DNA of 56,469 bases from Bacteroidota bacterium (GTDB taxonomy: Bacteria; Bacteroidota; Bacteroidia; Chitinophagales; JADIYW01). Positions 23,752-36,100 of this stretch are shown here, piece after piece (positions within the stretch are counted from its first letter, which is position 1; every line of letters starts with the position of its first letter). The translations under genes and the position numbers were made by a program. Under the pieces are notes generated by a model. That model ran no database searches. It worked only from the letters and a program-made list of their open reading frames with translations, and was not told the origin of the DNA. The stretch spans positions 1 through 56,469 of the forward strand of contig JAQBNI010000057.1 in assembly GCA_028288625.1 (NCBI GenBank). The letters run 5' to 3'.

Positions 23752-26019
23752 ATGATTTTCGATTTAGATATGATCAAAAAGGTGTATTCGGAATTTCCGG
23801 CAAAAGTGGATAAAGCAAAAGCATTGTTGAACCGTCCTTTGACGCTTTCTGAAAAGATCCTGTATGCTCACTTACATGCTGAACAGGAACTGGAAAATTT
23901 TGAAAGAGGGAAATCATATGTAAATTTTGCACCGGACCGTGTAGCAATGCAGGATGCAACGGCGCAGATGGCATTATTGCAGTTTATGCAGGCGGGAAAA
24001 AAGAAAGTGGCAGTGCCTTCCACGGTCCACGCGGATCACCTTATACAGGCAAAGATCCGGGCGGATAAAGATCTGCAGGAAGCGATCAACAAAAACAACG
24101 AAGTATATAATTTCTTAGCATCAGTTTGTAACAAATACGGATTGGGTTTCTGGAAACCCGGCGCCGGAATTATTCACCAGGTAGTTTTAGAAAATTATGC
24201 TTTCCCGGGAGGCTTGATGATCGGTACCGATTCACATACTGTAAATGCAGGAGGTTTGGGGATGATCGCAGTTGGAGTTGGTGGCGCAGATGCTGTTGAT
24301 GTAATGGCGGGAATGCCATGGGAATTGAAATGGCCAAAACTAATTGGTGTAAAATTAACGGGAAAATTAAGCGGCTGGACTGCTCCGAAAGATGTGATCC
24401 TCAAAGTTGCGGGAATATTGACGGTGAAAGGCGGAACAGGCGCTGTCGTGGAATATTTTGGTGAAGGTGCAACTTCAATGTCGTGCACAGGAAAAGGTAC
24501 GATCTGCAACATGGGCGCAGAGATTGGTGCAACAGCTTCCACTTTCGCGTACGATGATTCTATGTCGAGATACCTGAAAGGAACGGCAAGAGCGCAGGTG
24601 GCAACATTTGCGGATGCTATCAAGGATTATCTTACTGCTGACGCAGGTGTTTATGACGAGCCGGAAAAATATTTTGATCAGGTAATTGAAATTGATTTAA
24701 GCACTTTGGAGCCGCATTTGAACGGACCATTTACGCCGGATCTTGCAACGCCCGTTTCAAAGATGAAAGAGGAAGCAGCGAAGAATGGCTGGCCACTCGA
24801 TGTGAAATTCGGGTTGATCGGTTCTTGCACGAACTCTTCTTATGAAGATATTTCCCGTGCAGCATCTTTAGCAAAACAAGCAATAGAGAAAAATCTGAAA
24901 CCAAAATCTCACTTCACTGTTACGCCCGGTTCTGAGCAGGTGCGCTATACGATCGAACGCGATGGATTTATTGAATTGTTTGAAAAGATCGGTGCGAGTG
25001 TGTTTGCAAATGCATGTGGACCGTGCATCGGGCAATGGAACAGGGAAGGTGCAGAGAAAGCGGAAAAAAATACGATCGTGCACTCTTTCAATAGAAATTT
25101 TGCAAAGCGCGCGGATGGGAATCCGAATACCTATGCTTTTGTGGGTTCTCCGGAATTAGTGACTGCGATTGCAATTGCAGGCAACCTCGATTTTAATCCT
25201 TTGACAGATACATTAATTAATGAAGATGGAAAGGAAGTAAAATTAGATGAACCGTCTGGTTACGAATTACCGCCGCTTGGTTTTGAAGTGAAAGATGCCG
25301 GTTACCAGGAGCCTGCTGCTGACGGCTCGGGCGTTTTGATCAATGTAAAAGCTGATTCCGATCGCTTGCAGTTACTCGAAGGTTTTAAAGCATGGGAAGG
25401 AACAGATCTTTTGGGATTAAAATTACTGATCAAGGCAAAAGGAAAATGTACAACGGATCATATTTCAATGGCTGGTCCGTGGCTGCGTTATCGCGGTCAC
25501 CTCGATAATATTTCCAATAACATGCTGATCGGTGCAGTGAATGCATTTAATGATAAAACAGATACGGTATTGAACGAAGTGACGGGAGAATACGGTTCTG
25601 TACCTAATACGGCAAGGGCTTATAAAGCTGCCGGACTCGGCTCGATCGTAATCGGTGATGAAAACTACGGCGAAGGTTCTTCTCGTGAACATGCCGCGAT
25701 GGAGCCGCGTCATTTGGGCGTGAGAGCGGTGCTTGTAAAATCCTTTGCGCGTATTCATGAAACCAACTTGAAAAAACAGGGGATGCTCGGATTGACTTTC
25801 ATAAATAAAGATGATTACGAAAAGATCCTGGAAAAAGATACCATAGATATTGTTGGCTTAACAGAATTTGCACCGGGTAAAAACTTAAGCATCGTGTTGC
25901 ATCATGAAGATGGCTCAACGGAAAGCTTCGAGGTAGCCCACTCTTATAATGATCAGCAAATTGGCTGGTTCAAAGCGGGTAGCGCGTTGAATTTAATAAA
26001 GCTGCAGGTTGCTGAATAA
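23752..26019 (+). CDS. acnA: Aconitate hydratase (mitochondrial type)
   Basis: Isomerises citrate to isocitrate in the TCA cycle (cytosol), using a [4Fe-4S] cluster. 755 residues, the size of mitochondrial-type aconitase. Cluster cysteines: C359 in [12 protein letters not shown]422 and C425 in CGPCIGQW. Other signatures: [41 protein letters not shown], and the swivel domain [19 protein letters not shown]. The gene symbol is by analogy: Bacteroidota carry this mitochondrial-like form and naming varies (acn, acnA). ATG at 23752. A terminator follows at 26040-26066. Confidence 0.95.
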   Translation: MIFDLDMIKKVYSEFPAKVDKAKALLNRPLTLSEKILYAHLHAEQELENFERGKSYVNFAPDRVAMQDATAQMALLQFMQAGKKKVAVPSTVHADHLIQAKIRADKDLQEAINKNNEVYNFLASVCNKYGLGFWKPGAGIIHQVVLENYAFPGGLMIGTDSHTVNAGGLGMIAVGVGGADAVDVMAGMPWELKWPKLIGVKLTGKLSGWTAPKDVILKVAGILTVKGGTGAVVEYFGEGATSMSCTGKGTICNMGAEIGATASTFAYDDSMSRYLKGTARAQVATFADAIKDYLTADAGVYDEPEKYFDQVIEIDLSTLEPHLNGPFTPDLATPVSKMKEEAAKNGWPLDVKFGLIGSCTNSSYEDISRAASLAKQAIEKNLKPKSHFTVTPGSEQVRYTIERDGFIELFEKIGASVFANACGPCIGQWNREGAEKAEKNTIVHSFNRNFAKRADGNPNTYAFVGSPELVTAIAIAGNLDFNPLTDTLINEDGKEVKLDEPSGYELPPLGFEVKDAGYQEPAADGSGVLINVKADSDRLQLLEGFKAWEGTDLLGLKLLIKAKGKCTTDHISMAGPWLRYRGHLDNISNNMLIGAVNAFNDKTDTVLNEVTGEYGSVPNTARAYKAAGLGSIVIGDENYGEGSSREHAAMEPRHLGVRAVLVKSFARIHETNLKKQGMLGLTFINKDDYEKILEKDTIDIVGLTEFAPGKNLSIVLHHEDGSTESFEVAHSYNDQQIGWFKAGSALNLIKLQVAE

Positions 26020-26039
26020 ATTTATAAGTAGTGAAAGAT

Positions 26040-26066
26040 TAAGGTTGCCTATTGGCAGCCTTTTTT
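26040..26066 (+). terminator. Terminator after aconitase
   Basis: AGGTTGCC pairs with GGCAGCCT (one G-T pair) around TATT, followed by TTTTTT. Confidence 0.7.
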
Positions 26067-26102
26067 CTTTTAAAATATATCGTTAGCTTAGTGTGCCTCG
26101 CA

Positions 26103-27581
26103 ATGAAAAGACTTTTCACAATATTTATTTTTTCTTTTTCCCTTTTTTCGTGTAAGAAGGAAAGCATGAATACTTCTACTATGGAGTTGTTGCATGCTGT
26201 CCGTGGAAGTGATCCGGGAATTTATGATCAGCAGGGAAGATACATTTTGTTGCGCGGCGTAAATTACAATGCATTGGGTGATTACTGGCAAGGCAATCCT
26301 GCTGTTGCGACAACAAAACAATATGAAGAAAGAGATCTGCAGCTGATGGCAAAGTATGGAGTGAATTGTATTCGCTTATTGTTCAGCTGGAGTGAACTCG
26401 AGCCCGAAAAAGGAAAATATAATTACGAATATATTCAGAGGTTGCAGCATGTAATTGAAGATGCCGCAAAATATAATATTTATATCCTGCTCGATATGCA
26501 CCAGGATGCGTGGGGAAAATTTATTGTTTCTCCGGCAAGTGAAATGTGTGGAAACCCCAATAAAGGTTGGGACGGAGCACCGGCATGGGCAACGCTAACG
26601 GACAGCGCTTCCACTTGTCTTTCCGGTGGAAGAGAAACTGCACCTGCGGTAATTCACGCATTCGAAAATTTCTGGAATAACACCAATGGCATTAATGATG
26701 ATTGTATAAAAGCATGGCAGGAATTAGTAAAAGCAACATGCAATTATTCGAATGTTGTGGGTTATGATTTGATCAATGAGCCTAATCTTGGAGATCAACC
26801 TCTAAATGTGGAAGGACGAAAACTGGGAAATTATTATGACAAACTGATCAAAGGAATTCGCACTGCAGAAAATAATGCAAACGGATCTTCGCACATTATT
26901 TTTTTTGAAATGAGTGTAACATTAGCAGGCAGCGGAACACCGTTTATTCCTTTTCCGGATTTTACTTCAGATAAGAATATTATTTTTTCACCGCATTTAT
27001 ATTTTGAAGCGATCTCTTATCAGCTGACGATAGAGCAGGGAGTTGATGTAGTGAATTTAGTTTCCAAACTTTTTAATACTTCCATGTTTCTTGGTGAGTG
27101 GGGCTTTTTCGGCGATCCGAATGCTGATGTTTCAAAAGTAAAACGCTTTGCGAAAAAAGAAGATGAATATATCGTCGGATCAACATGGTGGCAATGGTCG
27201 CAGTCTCCCGGTGATCCACACGGCATTAGTTGGGACGGAACTCAGTACGGCAACACTTCTATGGCGTTAATCGAATTGGATAAGAACGGAATGTTTACGG
27301 GAAATGTAAATGATCTTTATTTAAAAGTATTGAGCAGGACAAGACCAATTGCAATTGCGGGAAAACCCTTGAAACTAACATCGGATCCGGAAACCGGGGC
27401 AATGCACCTGGAAGCAAAAACCAATGCGGAAGGCACCACAATTTTATGGATTCCCGATCGTTTCGGAGTTCCTCAATTGTCGGGAAATAATATGATCTCT
27501 TTCCAATTAAATAAAGCGGATGGAGGTTATTTTGCTGAAGTAAGCGTGAAGGGCAGCTATAGCATTGATGTTCATTTTTAG
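26103..27581 (+). CDS. GH5 glycoside hydrolase lipoprotein, endoglycoceramidase-like
   Basis: 492 residues from ATG 26103 (MKRLFTIFIFSFSLFSCKKES); the lipobox LFSC makes this start far better than the upstream one at 26052. The catalytic barrel shows RGVNYNALGDYW, CIRLLFSWSELEPEKGKYNYEY, ILLDMHQDAW, acid/base E226 in INEPN and nucleophile E332 in LGEWGFFGD, as in glycoside hydrolase family 5. The long insertion after HQDAW and the C-terminal beta-rich domain recall the endoglycoceramidase subgroup that removes glycans from glycosphingolipids. The substrate is inferred only by resemblance. It should be anchored to the membrane surface by its lipid. Confidence 0.8.
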   Translation: MKRLFTIFIFSFSLFSCKKESMNTSTMELLHAVRGSDPGIYDQQGRYILLRGVNYNALGDYWQGNPAVATTKQYEERDLQLMAKYGVNCIRLLFSWSELEPEKGKYNYEYIQRLQHVIEDAAKYNIYILLDMHQDAWGKFIVSPASEMCGNPNKGWDGAPAWATLTDSASTCLSGGRETAPAVIHAFENFWNNTNGINDDCIKAWQELVKATCNYSNVVGYDLINEPNLGDQPLNVEGRKLGNYYDKLIKGIRTAENNANGSSHIIFFEMSVTLAGSGTPFIPFPDFTSDKNIIFSPHLYFEAISYQLTIEQGVDVVNLVSKLFNTSMFLGEWGFFGDPNADVSKVKRFAKKEDEYIVGSTWWQWSQSPGDPHGISWDGTQYGNTSMALIELDKNGMFTGNVNDLYLKVLSRTRPIAIAGKPLKLTSDPETGAMHLEAKTNAEGTTILWIPDRFGVPQLSGNNMISFQLNKADGGYFAEVSVKGSYSIDVHF

Positions 27582-27588
27582 AAACAAC

Positions 27589-29487
27589 TTACTTCGCATA
27601 TTTAGCGAACGATTTAGCTTTTGTTTCAAGGCTATTTCTCTCCAGGTAATTAATAATAAGCTGAGCAGCATCCCGATTTTTTAATCCATGTTGATATCCG
27701 TTTTCAAAATAATTAATTGCTGTTGCCGTATCGCTTTCCTGTAAATAATAATATCCTAAATTTTCCCATGCCGCATATAATGATTGGTTTTTATCGAGTA
27801 GTTCAAGGTTAAAATCCACACATGCTTTTTTCTCTCCCTTTTCAAATAATATACTTGAAATATTGCTGATCAGTGTAGGATCGGATATGTCGAATGCAAA
27901 CGCTTTATTATAATAGTAATACGCGGAATCCAAATTTTTTTCCATGTAAAATATATCTCCCAGAAAGTTCAGGGTTTCATATTCTGCACTGTCGTTCTTT
28001 ATTGCAATATGAAATAATTCTTTAGCCTTTCCGTATTCATTTTTTTTAAAGTAAGCTGTAGCTTCCAGCTTATGCAGTAACACATTAACGGGATATACAG
28101 CATTCCCTTTTTCTGCACAATCAATAGCCTTATTTAGTAGTTCTGATTTGGTAACCGGATTGGTTTCTTTATCCGCGAATTCAATGTAAGTTGCAGCTGC
28201 AATTCGCATCGCTTCATAAGATGTTCCAAGTTCCGGTGCGTCTCTTTCAACGAGTGTCAGCTTATTTTCCCATGCACTTGTGCGGCAAAAACTTATGATC
28301 CCGAATATGATAATTATCACTGCCGAAACAACAATAAATTTTTGTTCATTATTTATCAATTTATAAATAAAATATACTGCAGCTGCACAAAAAAATAAAG
28401 AGCTGATAAAAATATATCTGTCTGCAATAATGCCCGCGACAGGCGTGATGAAATTTAAAGCATATAGAATAAAAGAAATAAATCCGCCAAGACATATCTG
28501 TATAATTTTATCTCTCCAAAAATATCTTATGATCACAGAAAATAATCCGATGCCTGCAATAATTGCTGTAATACTTTGCCATTCCCTGGTCGTATAGAAC
28601 GGGATATAATTATAACCGTAGTAATACCTGTAATCCGTAGGTATTACAAGGAGTTTCACATAATACCATAAAGTGACTGCTGCTGCTGAGATCCTGTTGC
28701 CAATAGTAAAATTTCCGCTTAATGGATTCTCCGTAAAAGTGGTGGATGGTTTTAAAAATAAGGACTTAACAGGTATTAAATAATCTATAAGAGCATAACG
28801 GATTAAAAGTACAATGAACAAGAGTAGCAGGAAATAAAACAAGGCAATTCCTTTTTTTTCTTTATTAATTATGCATATGGAAAGCGGTATAAATAATATC
28901 AATCCGGCAGCATCCACTTTTGAGAAAATGGCGATTAAAAAGAATAATATTCCTGCGAAAAAATATTGCCATTGTTTTTTTATCAGTGAATATTTAAAAA
29001 GATAGTTTCCCGACAATATTCCAAACAGCATGCTCAATAAATTATCCCTGCTTTTTAAACCGGCAATAACTTCTGCATGTACAGGGTGCACAAGGAACAA
29101 TAATATCGCTACACTAACGATCAGCTTTTGTTTATCATTACGAAACAATCCGGTTGAAGTTTTATATAGTGCAATTGCAATAAGGAAATAAAGAATAAGA
29201 TTGATGCAATGGGAAACATGTGGATTGTTTTCCCCGGCGACGTATTTTTCTATGGCATAACTGGTAGTCACGAAGGGACGATAATCTGACTTATTGTAGC
29301 GTTCACCAAAGAGATGCAGGATACCTTTTATGCCTTCTGTTCTGCCGGGGATATCCTGATTAATTAACTGGTCGTCCAGACTGTAATCAAAATGGCATAC
29401 TTGACCGAAAACGGATGCGATGATCAGGAAGCTAAGAATATAGAATACATAGTCCTTTTTAAATCGATCGCTTAGTATTCTTTTCAT
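27589..29487 (-). CDS. TMTC-like multi-pass membrane protein with TPR domain
   Basis: 632 residues from ATG 29487 (MKRILSDRFKKDY); a TTG 13 codons upstream is less likely. About 11 hydrophobic segments occupy residues 1-400 with an early luminal/periplasmic loop FDYSLDDQ...SDYRP, resembling GT-C fold glycosyltransferases; a C-terminal TPR region (about 430-632) has repeats such as NEYGKAKELFHIAI and YYLQESDTATAINYFENGY. The same arrangement occurs in eukaryotic TMTC O-mannosyltransferases and their bacterial relatives. The acceptor and sugar are unknown. It converges with the GH5 gene, 7 bp between stops. Confidence 0.75.
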   Translation of the reverse strand: MKRILSDRFKKDYVFYILSFLIIASVFGQVCHFDYSLDDQLINQDIPGRTEGIKGILHLFGERYNKSDYRPFVTTSYAIEKYVAGENNPHVSHCINLILYFLIAIALYKTSTGLFRNDKQKLIVSVAILLFLVHPVHAEVIAGLKSRDNLLSMLFGILSGNYLFKYSLIKKQWQYFFAGILFFLIAIFSKVDAAGLILFIPLSICIINKEKKGIALFYFLLLLFIVLLIRYALIDYLIPVKSLFLKPSTTFTENPLSGNFTIGNRISAAAVTLWYYVKLLVIPTDYRYYYGYNYIPFYTTREWQSITAIIAGIGLFSVIIRYFWRDKIIQICLGGFISFILYALNFITPVAGIIADRYIFISSLFFCAAAVYFIYKLINNEQKFIVVSAVIIIIFGIISFCRTSAWENKLTLVERDAPELGTSYEAMRIAAATYIEFADKETNPVTKSELLNKAIDCAEKGNAVYPVNVLLHKLEATAYFKKNEYGKAKELFHIAIKNDSAEYETLNFLGDIFYMEKNLDSAYYYYNKAFAFDISDPTLISNISSILFEKGEKKACVDFNLELLDKNQSLYAAWENLGYYYLQESDTATAINYFENGYQHGLKNRDAAQLIINYLERNSLETKAKSFAKYAK

Positions 29488-29618
29488 CTGCTCAGGTAAA
29501 GAAATTTGTTTGGGAAATGATCGCAAATTTTATAAACATATATTAGAATTATTTGAAAACTTAATATTGAAGATCAATTTTTTAGTTAACTTTATTACGC
29601 GCCGTAAAGAAAAATATT

Positions 29619-30155
29619 ATGAAGAAAAATATACATTCATTGTTTATTTTATTATTTGTTTTCGTAGCCCATTCTTACGCACAAGATAGCAATACCACTA
29701 AAATAAATAACCAGCCTGTAAACGGGTATTATCAGAAAATAGATCTCAATCCCGATTCTCCATGCAATTGTGATAAAAAAACAGACAGAACTTACGAGCT
29801 GAACAGGGGACTCATCGAAAAAGATGTTTTAAAATACCAGCTGCATGCTTATAAATTTATATTAGGAAATTCCATGAGTGCAATTTCCAAACTTTTTAAA
29901 GCATTTGAAAACGATCCTTCTATTTATAAAATTTCCATGAAAGAATGGGAATCCTTTATGCTGCTCACCACTCCGGCTTTCGACCAGGCTTCTTTTGAAA
30001 AAGCCGCCGCTACCGTTCTTCCCTTCTTTGCAGCAATTCCTACCGAAGATTTCTTAAAAGTAAAAAACACTTCTTCCTACAACGAATACATTCAAGCCCT
30101 TGAATTAGAAAAGAAAAAGAAAGCGTATATGCAGTCACAGCAGACTACGCATTAG
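29619..30155 (+). CDS. Secreted hypothetical protein, 178 residues
   Basis: The signal peptide is MKKNIHSLFILLFVFVAHSYA. A CNCDKKTDRTYEL pair of cysteines follows; the rest is helical and ends with basic KKKKAYMQ. I do not recognise a family. Its stop is one base before the ATG of the 2825-residue T9SS protein, so both are probably on one transcript and it may help that protein fold or reach the surface; this is inference. Confidence 0.72.
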   Translation: MKKNIHSLFILLFVFVAHSYAQDSNTTKINNQPVNGYYQKIDLNPDSPCNCDKKTDRTYELNRGLIEKDVLKYQLHAYKFILGNSMSAISKLFKAFENDPSIYKISMKEWESFMLLTTPAFDQASFEKAAATVLPFFAAIPTEDFLKVKNTSSYNEYIQALELEKKKKAYMQSQQTTH

Positions 30156-30156
30156 T

Positions 30157-33100
30157 ATGGCTTGTATGAAAAAATATTACAGATTTGTCCGTTATTTTAT
30201 TCTCTTCTCGTTTTTTACGATAGCGTGTAACTATTCGTATGCTCAGAAAAATATCAAGCTTAGAATATTAACGATAGCTTCAGCAAATTCTTCCGGTACA
30301 GATTGTGATTACAGTTGTATTTGCTGCAGCAATAGCCCGATAGACTGGGTATATGATATTGATGATGGCGGTACCGATGTAGATGAAGCATGCTATGATG
30401 CGGGCGATGATCAGAATTCTAATTCGGTGAGCCCGGGATTTTTAGCATGGAACAGGAACTACGACGGCTCCTGCCAATGGCCCGGGGGTAATATCGATTT
30501 TAATGTTGAAGGTTGGGACCAGGATTGTGCAGACCTTTGTATCGGCGGTGGTTTCGGCGCTACAGTGAGTGATCTTGTTTGCCGCGTTAATGTAAACAGG
30601 GCGTGGCCTTCCACAACTAACGGAACGTACGGTCCCTTTACGGCAACCTGCACGTACAACTCAAATTATAACGGAAGCGGAAATTGCGCAGGCACTATTA
30701 CGGTTACTTATCAATGGGAGGTGACCGGCAATTTCGTTTATCCCGCACCCGCAAATGATAATATCTGCAGTGCGATAGATCTTGGAGTTGTCAATGGTGG
30801 CTACAACAGCGGAGCACTCAACTTTAATAATATTTGTGCAAGCAACCAGGGAGGAGAGCCACGCTCGTCGCCAACAGGAATGTATAATACGGTCTGGTAT
30901 AAATTTACCACGCCTGCAACAAATGTTCCCGCACGGATAAATATCAATATCAGCGAAAATGGCGCAGGCGCCAACAACTCAGCATTAACGCTCTATGAAG
31001 GTTCTTCCTGCGCATTCGGAAGCCTTATAGAAAAAGATTTTAACTGGTGGTGTAATTCATCCGGCGGATCCATAAAAGGAAATTGCCTTGCGCCCAATAA
31101 AACCTATTATATACAGGCAGGAACTGCATATAATTCAAACGACAATGTAATATGCGTATTCAGCAGCGAATCTACAGGCTCTTATTCTGTAAGTGTAGAT
31201 GCGCCAAATATTTCAGCAGGTCCGGATCTGATCTGCAATGCTTATGACCTCGGCACGTTTTCCAATAATGCAGGTTTAAGTCTGGATGTATACAACCAGA
31301 CAAACCGCTGTGCATCGGTCGGTGGCTGCGAGCCGGATGATATGCCCGGGTCGCTCGATAAAACAGTTTGGTATAAGTTCACAACACCTCCTCCATATTA
31401 TTCCGATGGTACATTGCCCAATCTTTATACCGTTGAAATAGAGCGCACAGGCGGCGGCGCATTCGATCATATTCCGGCATATACTTTATGGAAACAAACT
31501 GCTGCAACCGTTCGCACGTGTTCGCCTGAAAACTGCGCAAGTTTTGCGAACCTCTCTTCGTTAGGATCGGAAGCGTGGACATCTATTGGAAATACATTGA
31601 GAAATCTTTGTCTTGAACCCAACACTACTTATTATATTCAAGTGGATCACAATTGCACAACATGTTTTTTTGGAATTGATGACTATGTTGAATTTAATGT
31701 CCACGTAAAAAAATCTGCCTATCGTCCGCCGAATAATATTTGCGATGCACTTGACCTTGGATATATCACCAGCAACGGAACTGCTTCCGGTACTGCAACA
31801 AATATCAACTGGAATAATTCCAATAAATTCAGTGCCGCGCCTTTTTTAGGCTTACCACATTCTAACAGGTGTAAGAGCACGGAGTCAGGCGAGCCGAATG
31901 CAACACTTGGTCAGGATGAGACCGTGTGGTATAAATTCACCACGGGAAATAATGCTCCTGATTATATTGATTGGTATGAAACGGATGGCACCTGTGCAGC
32001 TCCCGGCTTGCTGAGTTCGTTCTTTAATTCTGAAGTTGAATTTTATAAATCGAATTCAACAGCAGCATGCCCTGTTGGAACAAATTTGGATCTTCAGCCC
32101 GAAAAATTACTCTCCGGAGAAACCTGTTTAGCAGGTATCGGAACAGGCGCTCCATGTTATCGTGATGAGTTCAGGTTAAAATGTCCTGAGCCAAATACAA
32201 CCTATTGGGTACAGATACAAGCCGCTTCTTTTTCTGTGTGTGAAGAAGGCTTGTGGTATTTTGATAACCAGTCAGGAAAAGGATGGATAAAAACTGCCCC
32301 GACTTTAAATGCAGGAAATCCATGGGATGAGCCGTGTACCGCATTCAATATGGGAACAGTGCCGAACAGTGGTACGCTCACCACGATGCCCGGTACGGGA
32401 TACATGGATAATTTTTGCGCAACAGCGCGCCAGGAATTCAGAGCTGATTTTAACCAGCCGCTGGAACGCGATGTATGGATAAAATTTAAGCCGCCTTCAT
32501 CAGGTTCCGTAAGAGTAACTGCACAATCCGCGCCATCCGGATCACCGGGCTTGGATAATGACCTCGATATACAAATGGCGCTTTGGGAACCGGTATTGGG
32601 GAGCAATATAAATGATCATTGCGGAGATCTGCGTTACCTGTGGACGCCGCGCTTAGCGCAGGATCACGGCATACAGGAAGCCACGGAAGCGGGCGTCATC
32701 ACTACGGCGTATTATGATATTTACAACACTTGCGGCAATAGTATTTTATGCAATGAAGGAAATAGTTTTATTGTTCCGTGTCTCGATCCCACCAAAACAT
32801 ATTTTTTACAAGTTGATGGAGGAAAATATTTTGGATGTGATCTGCTCGATGCCGGTGATTGTATCATGGGATATTTTAAAGTTCAGATCGCAGATGCAGG
32901 ATTAGGCTCGATAGATCCAAGTGCGCCAACAAATTATAATACAGGCAATCCACCAAATTTTACAAACGATGAGCCCTGCTTTGCACGCTTACTAACAGTA
33001 GATCCGCAGGCTGGTCCGATCAATTGGAAATTAATGACGAACAGGTGCGCAACATCTATCAATGATCCGATTCCTGCAAGATGGCAATCTGTAAACTCAT

Positions 33101-36100
33101 CAACAGATAATACAGTGTGGGCTTCGTTTATTGCACCTGCCTCCGGTCGTGTAAAAATTCGCGCCGAAAATATTGGACAGATAAAAGGTGATGCGGACTG
33201 GCATGATGATATCAATCTTCAGCTCGAAGTGTACAATGATTTTTATTGCTTTGATAAAGCACAGGCAAGAGAAGTGCAGACATTTAATGAAAGCGGTTTT
33301 GATGGGGCGTTGACTGAAGCAAATCCTGCAAGCGATGAATATGTAGGCGTGTGTGTTTGTATCGTAGATGCCACATGCGGTTACGACGAATATTATACCG
33401 TAAAATGTTTGATACCGGGGCAAAAATATTATATCATGATCGATGGTGATGCGGGATATACCTGTAACACTAATGCTGAAGATGTGCTTGGAGATTTCAG
33501 AATTTCCGTACAGGATCTTGGTGGAGGATCGCGTTCAGTAAACGACAGTGTTTGCAACGCGTATGAAATTTTAGGAACGGCAACGATGCCGGTGAACGGA
33601 ACAATTACAACAGGAAATTTTAATAATGAATGTGCTACTATACAACCGTTGATCGAAGGTCCGGGAAAGGTTGCAGAAAAAATAAGCGATGATGATATTA
33701 TTCTTCCATTTACGATCACCGTTGAGCATACGCTATGGTTTAAGTTTAAAGCGCCTTCATCAGGAAGTATATTGATAGAAGGAAAAAACACGGGGCTTGA
33801 TAATATAGATATCGGGATGGCATTGTATGATTTCCCTTTTGAAAACTGTGCCAATGCTGCTGCCGGTATTAAGGTTGCGCAGGATTATGATGCAGGAACT
33901 GTCGGGTTTAATATTGATGAAGATTTTTATGTTGAATGTCTTGTCCCGGGGAGATATTATTATTTGCAGGTGGATGGAGATCGCAATGCAGTATATAATC
34001 CATTAGATCCTAACGGAACGGAAACAGGCGAATTTTATCTGAAGCTCACGCATCAATCTATGGGCTCGCGTGCAGATCAGCCTCCGCAAAATAACGACAG
34101 CCTGTGCGATGCAATTAATTTCGGAACGATCTCTAACGGTGGTTCGGTGTTCAGGAATGATGATAACAACAGATGTGCAACATCAGAACAAAATGAACCG
34201 AATATCTCCGGCTGGAATGTAAGTTATTTTGCAGCGCAGGACAGAACAGTATGGTATACTTTTACAACGGGAGCAAATCCCGGTGCAATAAATATTGCGG
34301 TAACCGATCCAAAACCAAACATATGTTTTGACGTAGATATAGACCTGTTTGAATATACAGGAACTTACACAACATCTGCATGTGATGCAATGGCATTAAC
34401 CAATTCTCAATTCAATCCACTCTTCCGTGTCGCTAACGGAGATATCGCGGGTATCGGGCAGTCAGAAACAGTTACACTACCATGTCCTAAGCCGAACCAG
34501 CAGTATTTCCTGCGTGTTACAGGCAGCGGAGGAGTATTATGCGCTGGCTTCGGTCCGGACCAGGGAACATTTGATGTTTCGATTTCTGTCGCAAATTCTC
34601 CCGCCATACTTCCGCCAAACGATAATGTTTGTAATGCAGCGAATATGGGGATATTAGGCAACGGAACTACACTCACTTTAAATAATCAGAATAATAATTG
34701 TGCTACACAAGAGTTGAATGAGCCGAATACAAGTCAATCCTGCCTTGCAGATCAATCTTGTTATGATGAAACCGTTTGGTATTATTTTACAACGAGTGCA
34801 ACACCGGGACAAGTAACCATCAATATGGATGTGGTTGGAAATGCGATCGCTGATTTTTACGGCAACGTTTCTTTGTTTGAAGCGCTCGCCATTCCTGCCG
34901 TATGTTCATTTACAAACCTGGATTATATGATCCAGTCGTTGCCGTTCTCCAACGGATTCCATGATGCGCAAATTACCGCTCCATGCCTGAAACCTTACAC
35001 TACTTATTATTTACAATGTGATGGATGGGATGTGGGTCCGCTTGGTTTAGTTGGAGTTAACGAGCAGGGTGTATTTAATATTACCGTTAATGACAATGGT
35101 GCAGGATTTTCCAGGGCAACAAATGATAACCTGGCGAATGCGCTGCCGGTTCAGTCCGGAACACTTGCGGCAGGCGGAACACTTACCGTAAGCAGTCATA
35201 ATAAATGTGCTACCTGCGAAAATAATGAACCGGGTGGATTGAGTTTTTGCGGAACGAGCGGCACAGGACATACTGCTTTATTAAATGCGGAAGATGAAAC
35301 CGTTTGGTTTTATTTTACGACGCCGTTAAAACCAGGATTAACGACCGTAACTGTTGCGGATGATCCGGCAGTTTCCGGAACGTTCTCTCCTAATTTCAGA
35401 ATATATTATAACAACGGAACTTCGCCGTTTTACAGGATCACGGGAGCGCCTTCCGGAAGATTGATACAGGAAGGAAGCTCAGCAACTGGTATTTCCTCTG
35501 CATCGAATACTTATACCTGCCTGCTGCCGAATACAAAATACTGGGTGCAGGTCGATGGCAATGATGTTGTTCCGGGCACCGTTGATCAGAGCAATTTTAT
35601 TTTAACGGTAGCTGATGATGGTTCGGGGAATCCGGGACCTTCGAATGATCTTATTTGCAATGCAACAGGTATCACAATTCCTGCTAATGGTTCTGTGGCA
35701 ACCAACAGTACAAATAAATGCTCATGGGAAGAGATCGGTGAGCCGAATACAAGCGGCAATATGGGAGGCACCGGCGATAATGTAACGGCGGATAACTATG
35801 ATGAAACAGTCTGGTATTCATTTATTCCGCCATCTGATGGAATTGTTACTTTAAATAATTTATCAGTTGGGTATAATTATGTGTTGTATGAAATGCCCGG
35901 CACTGCAACCATAACAGGCTGCCCTGATCCGGTATGGTCTCAGCTGAGAGAAATAGCCAGTGGTACGGCATCAATTGCATCACTTACGGAATCATGGAGC
36001 TGTCTGGATGATGCGAAACGCTACTACTTACAAATTGATGGCAACGATAATCCGGTATCAGCCGATGTCGGTAATTTTTCTTTCACGTTATCTCATACGG

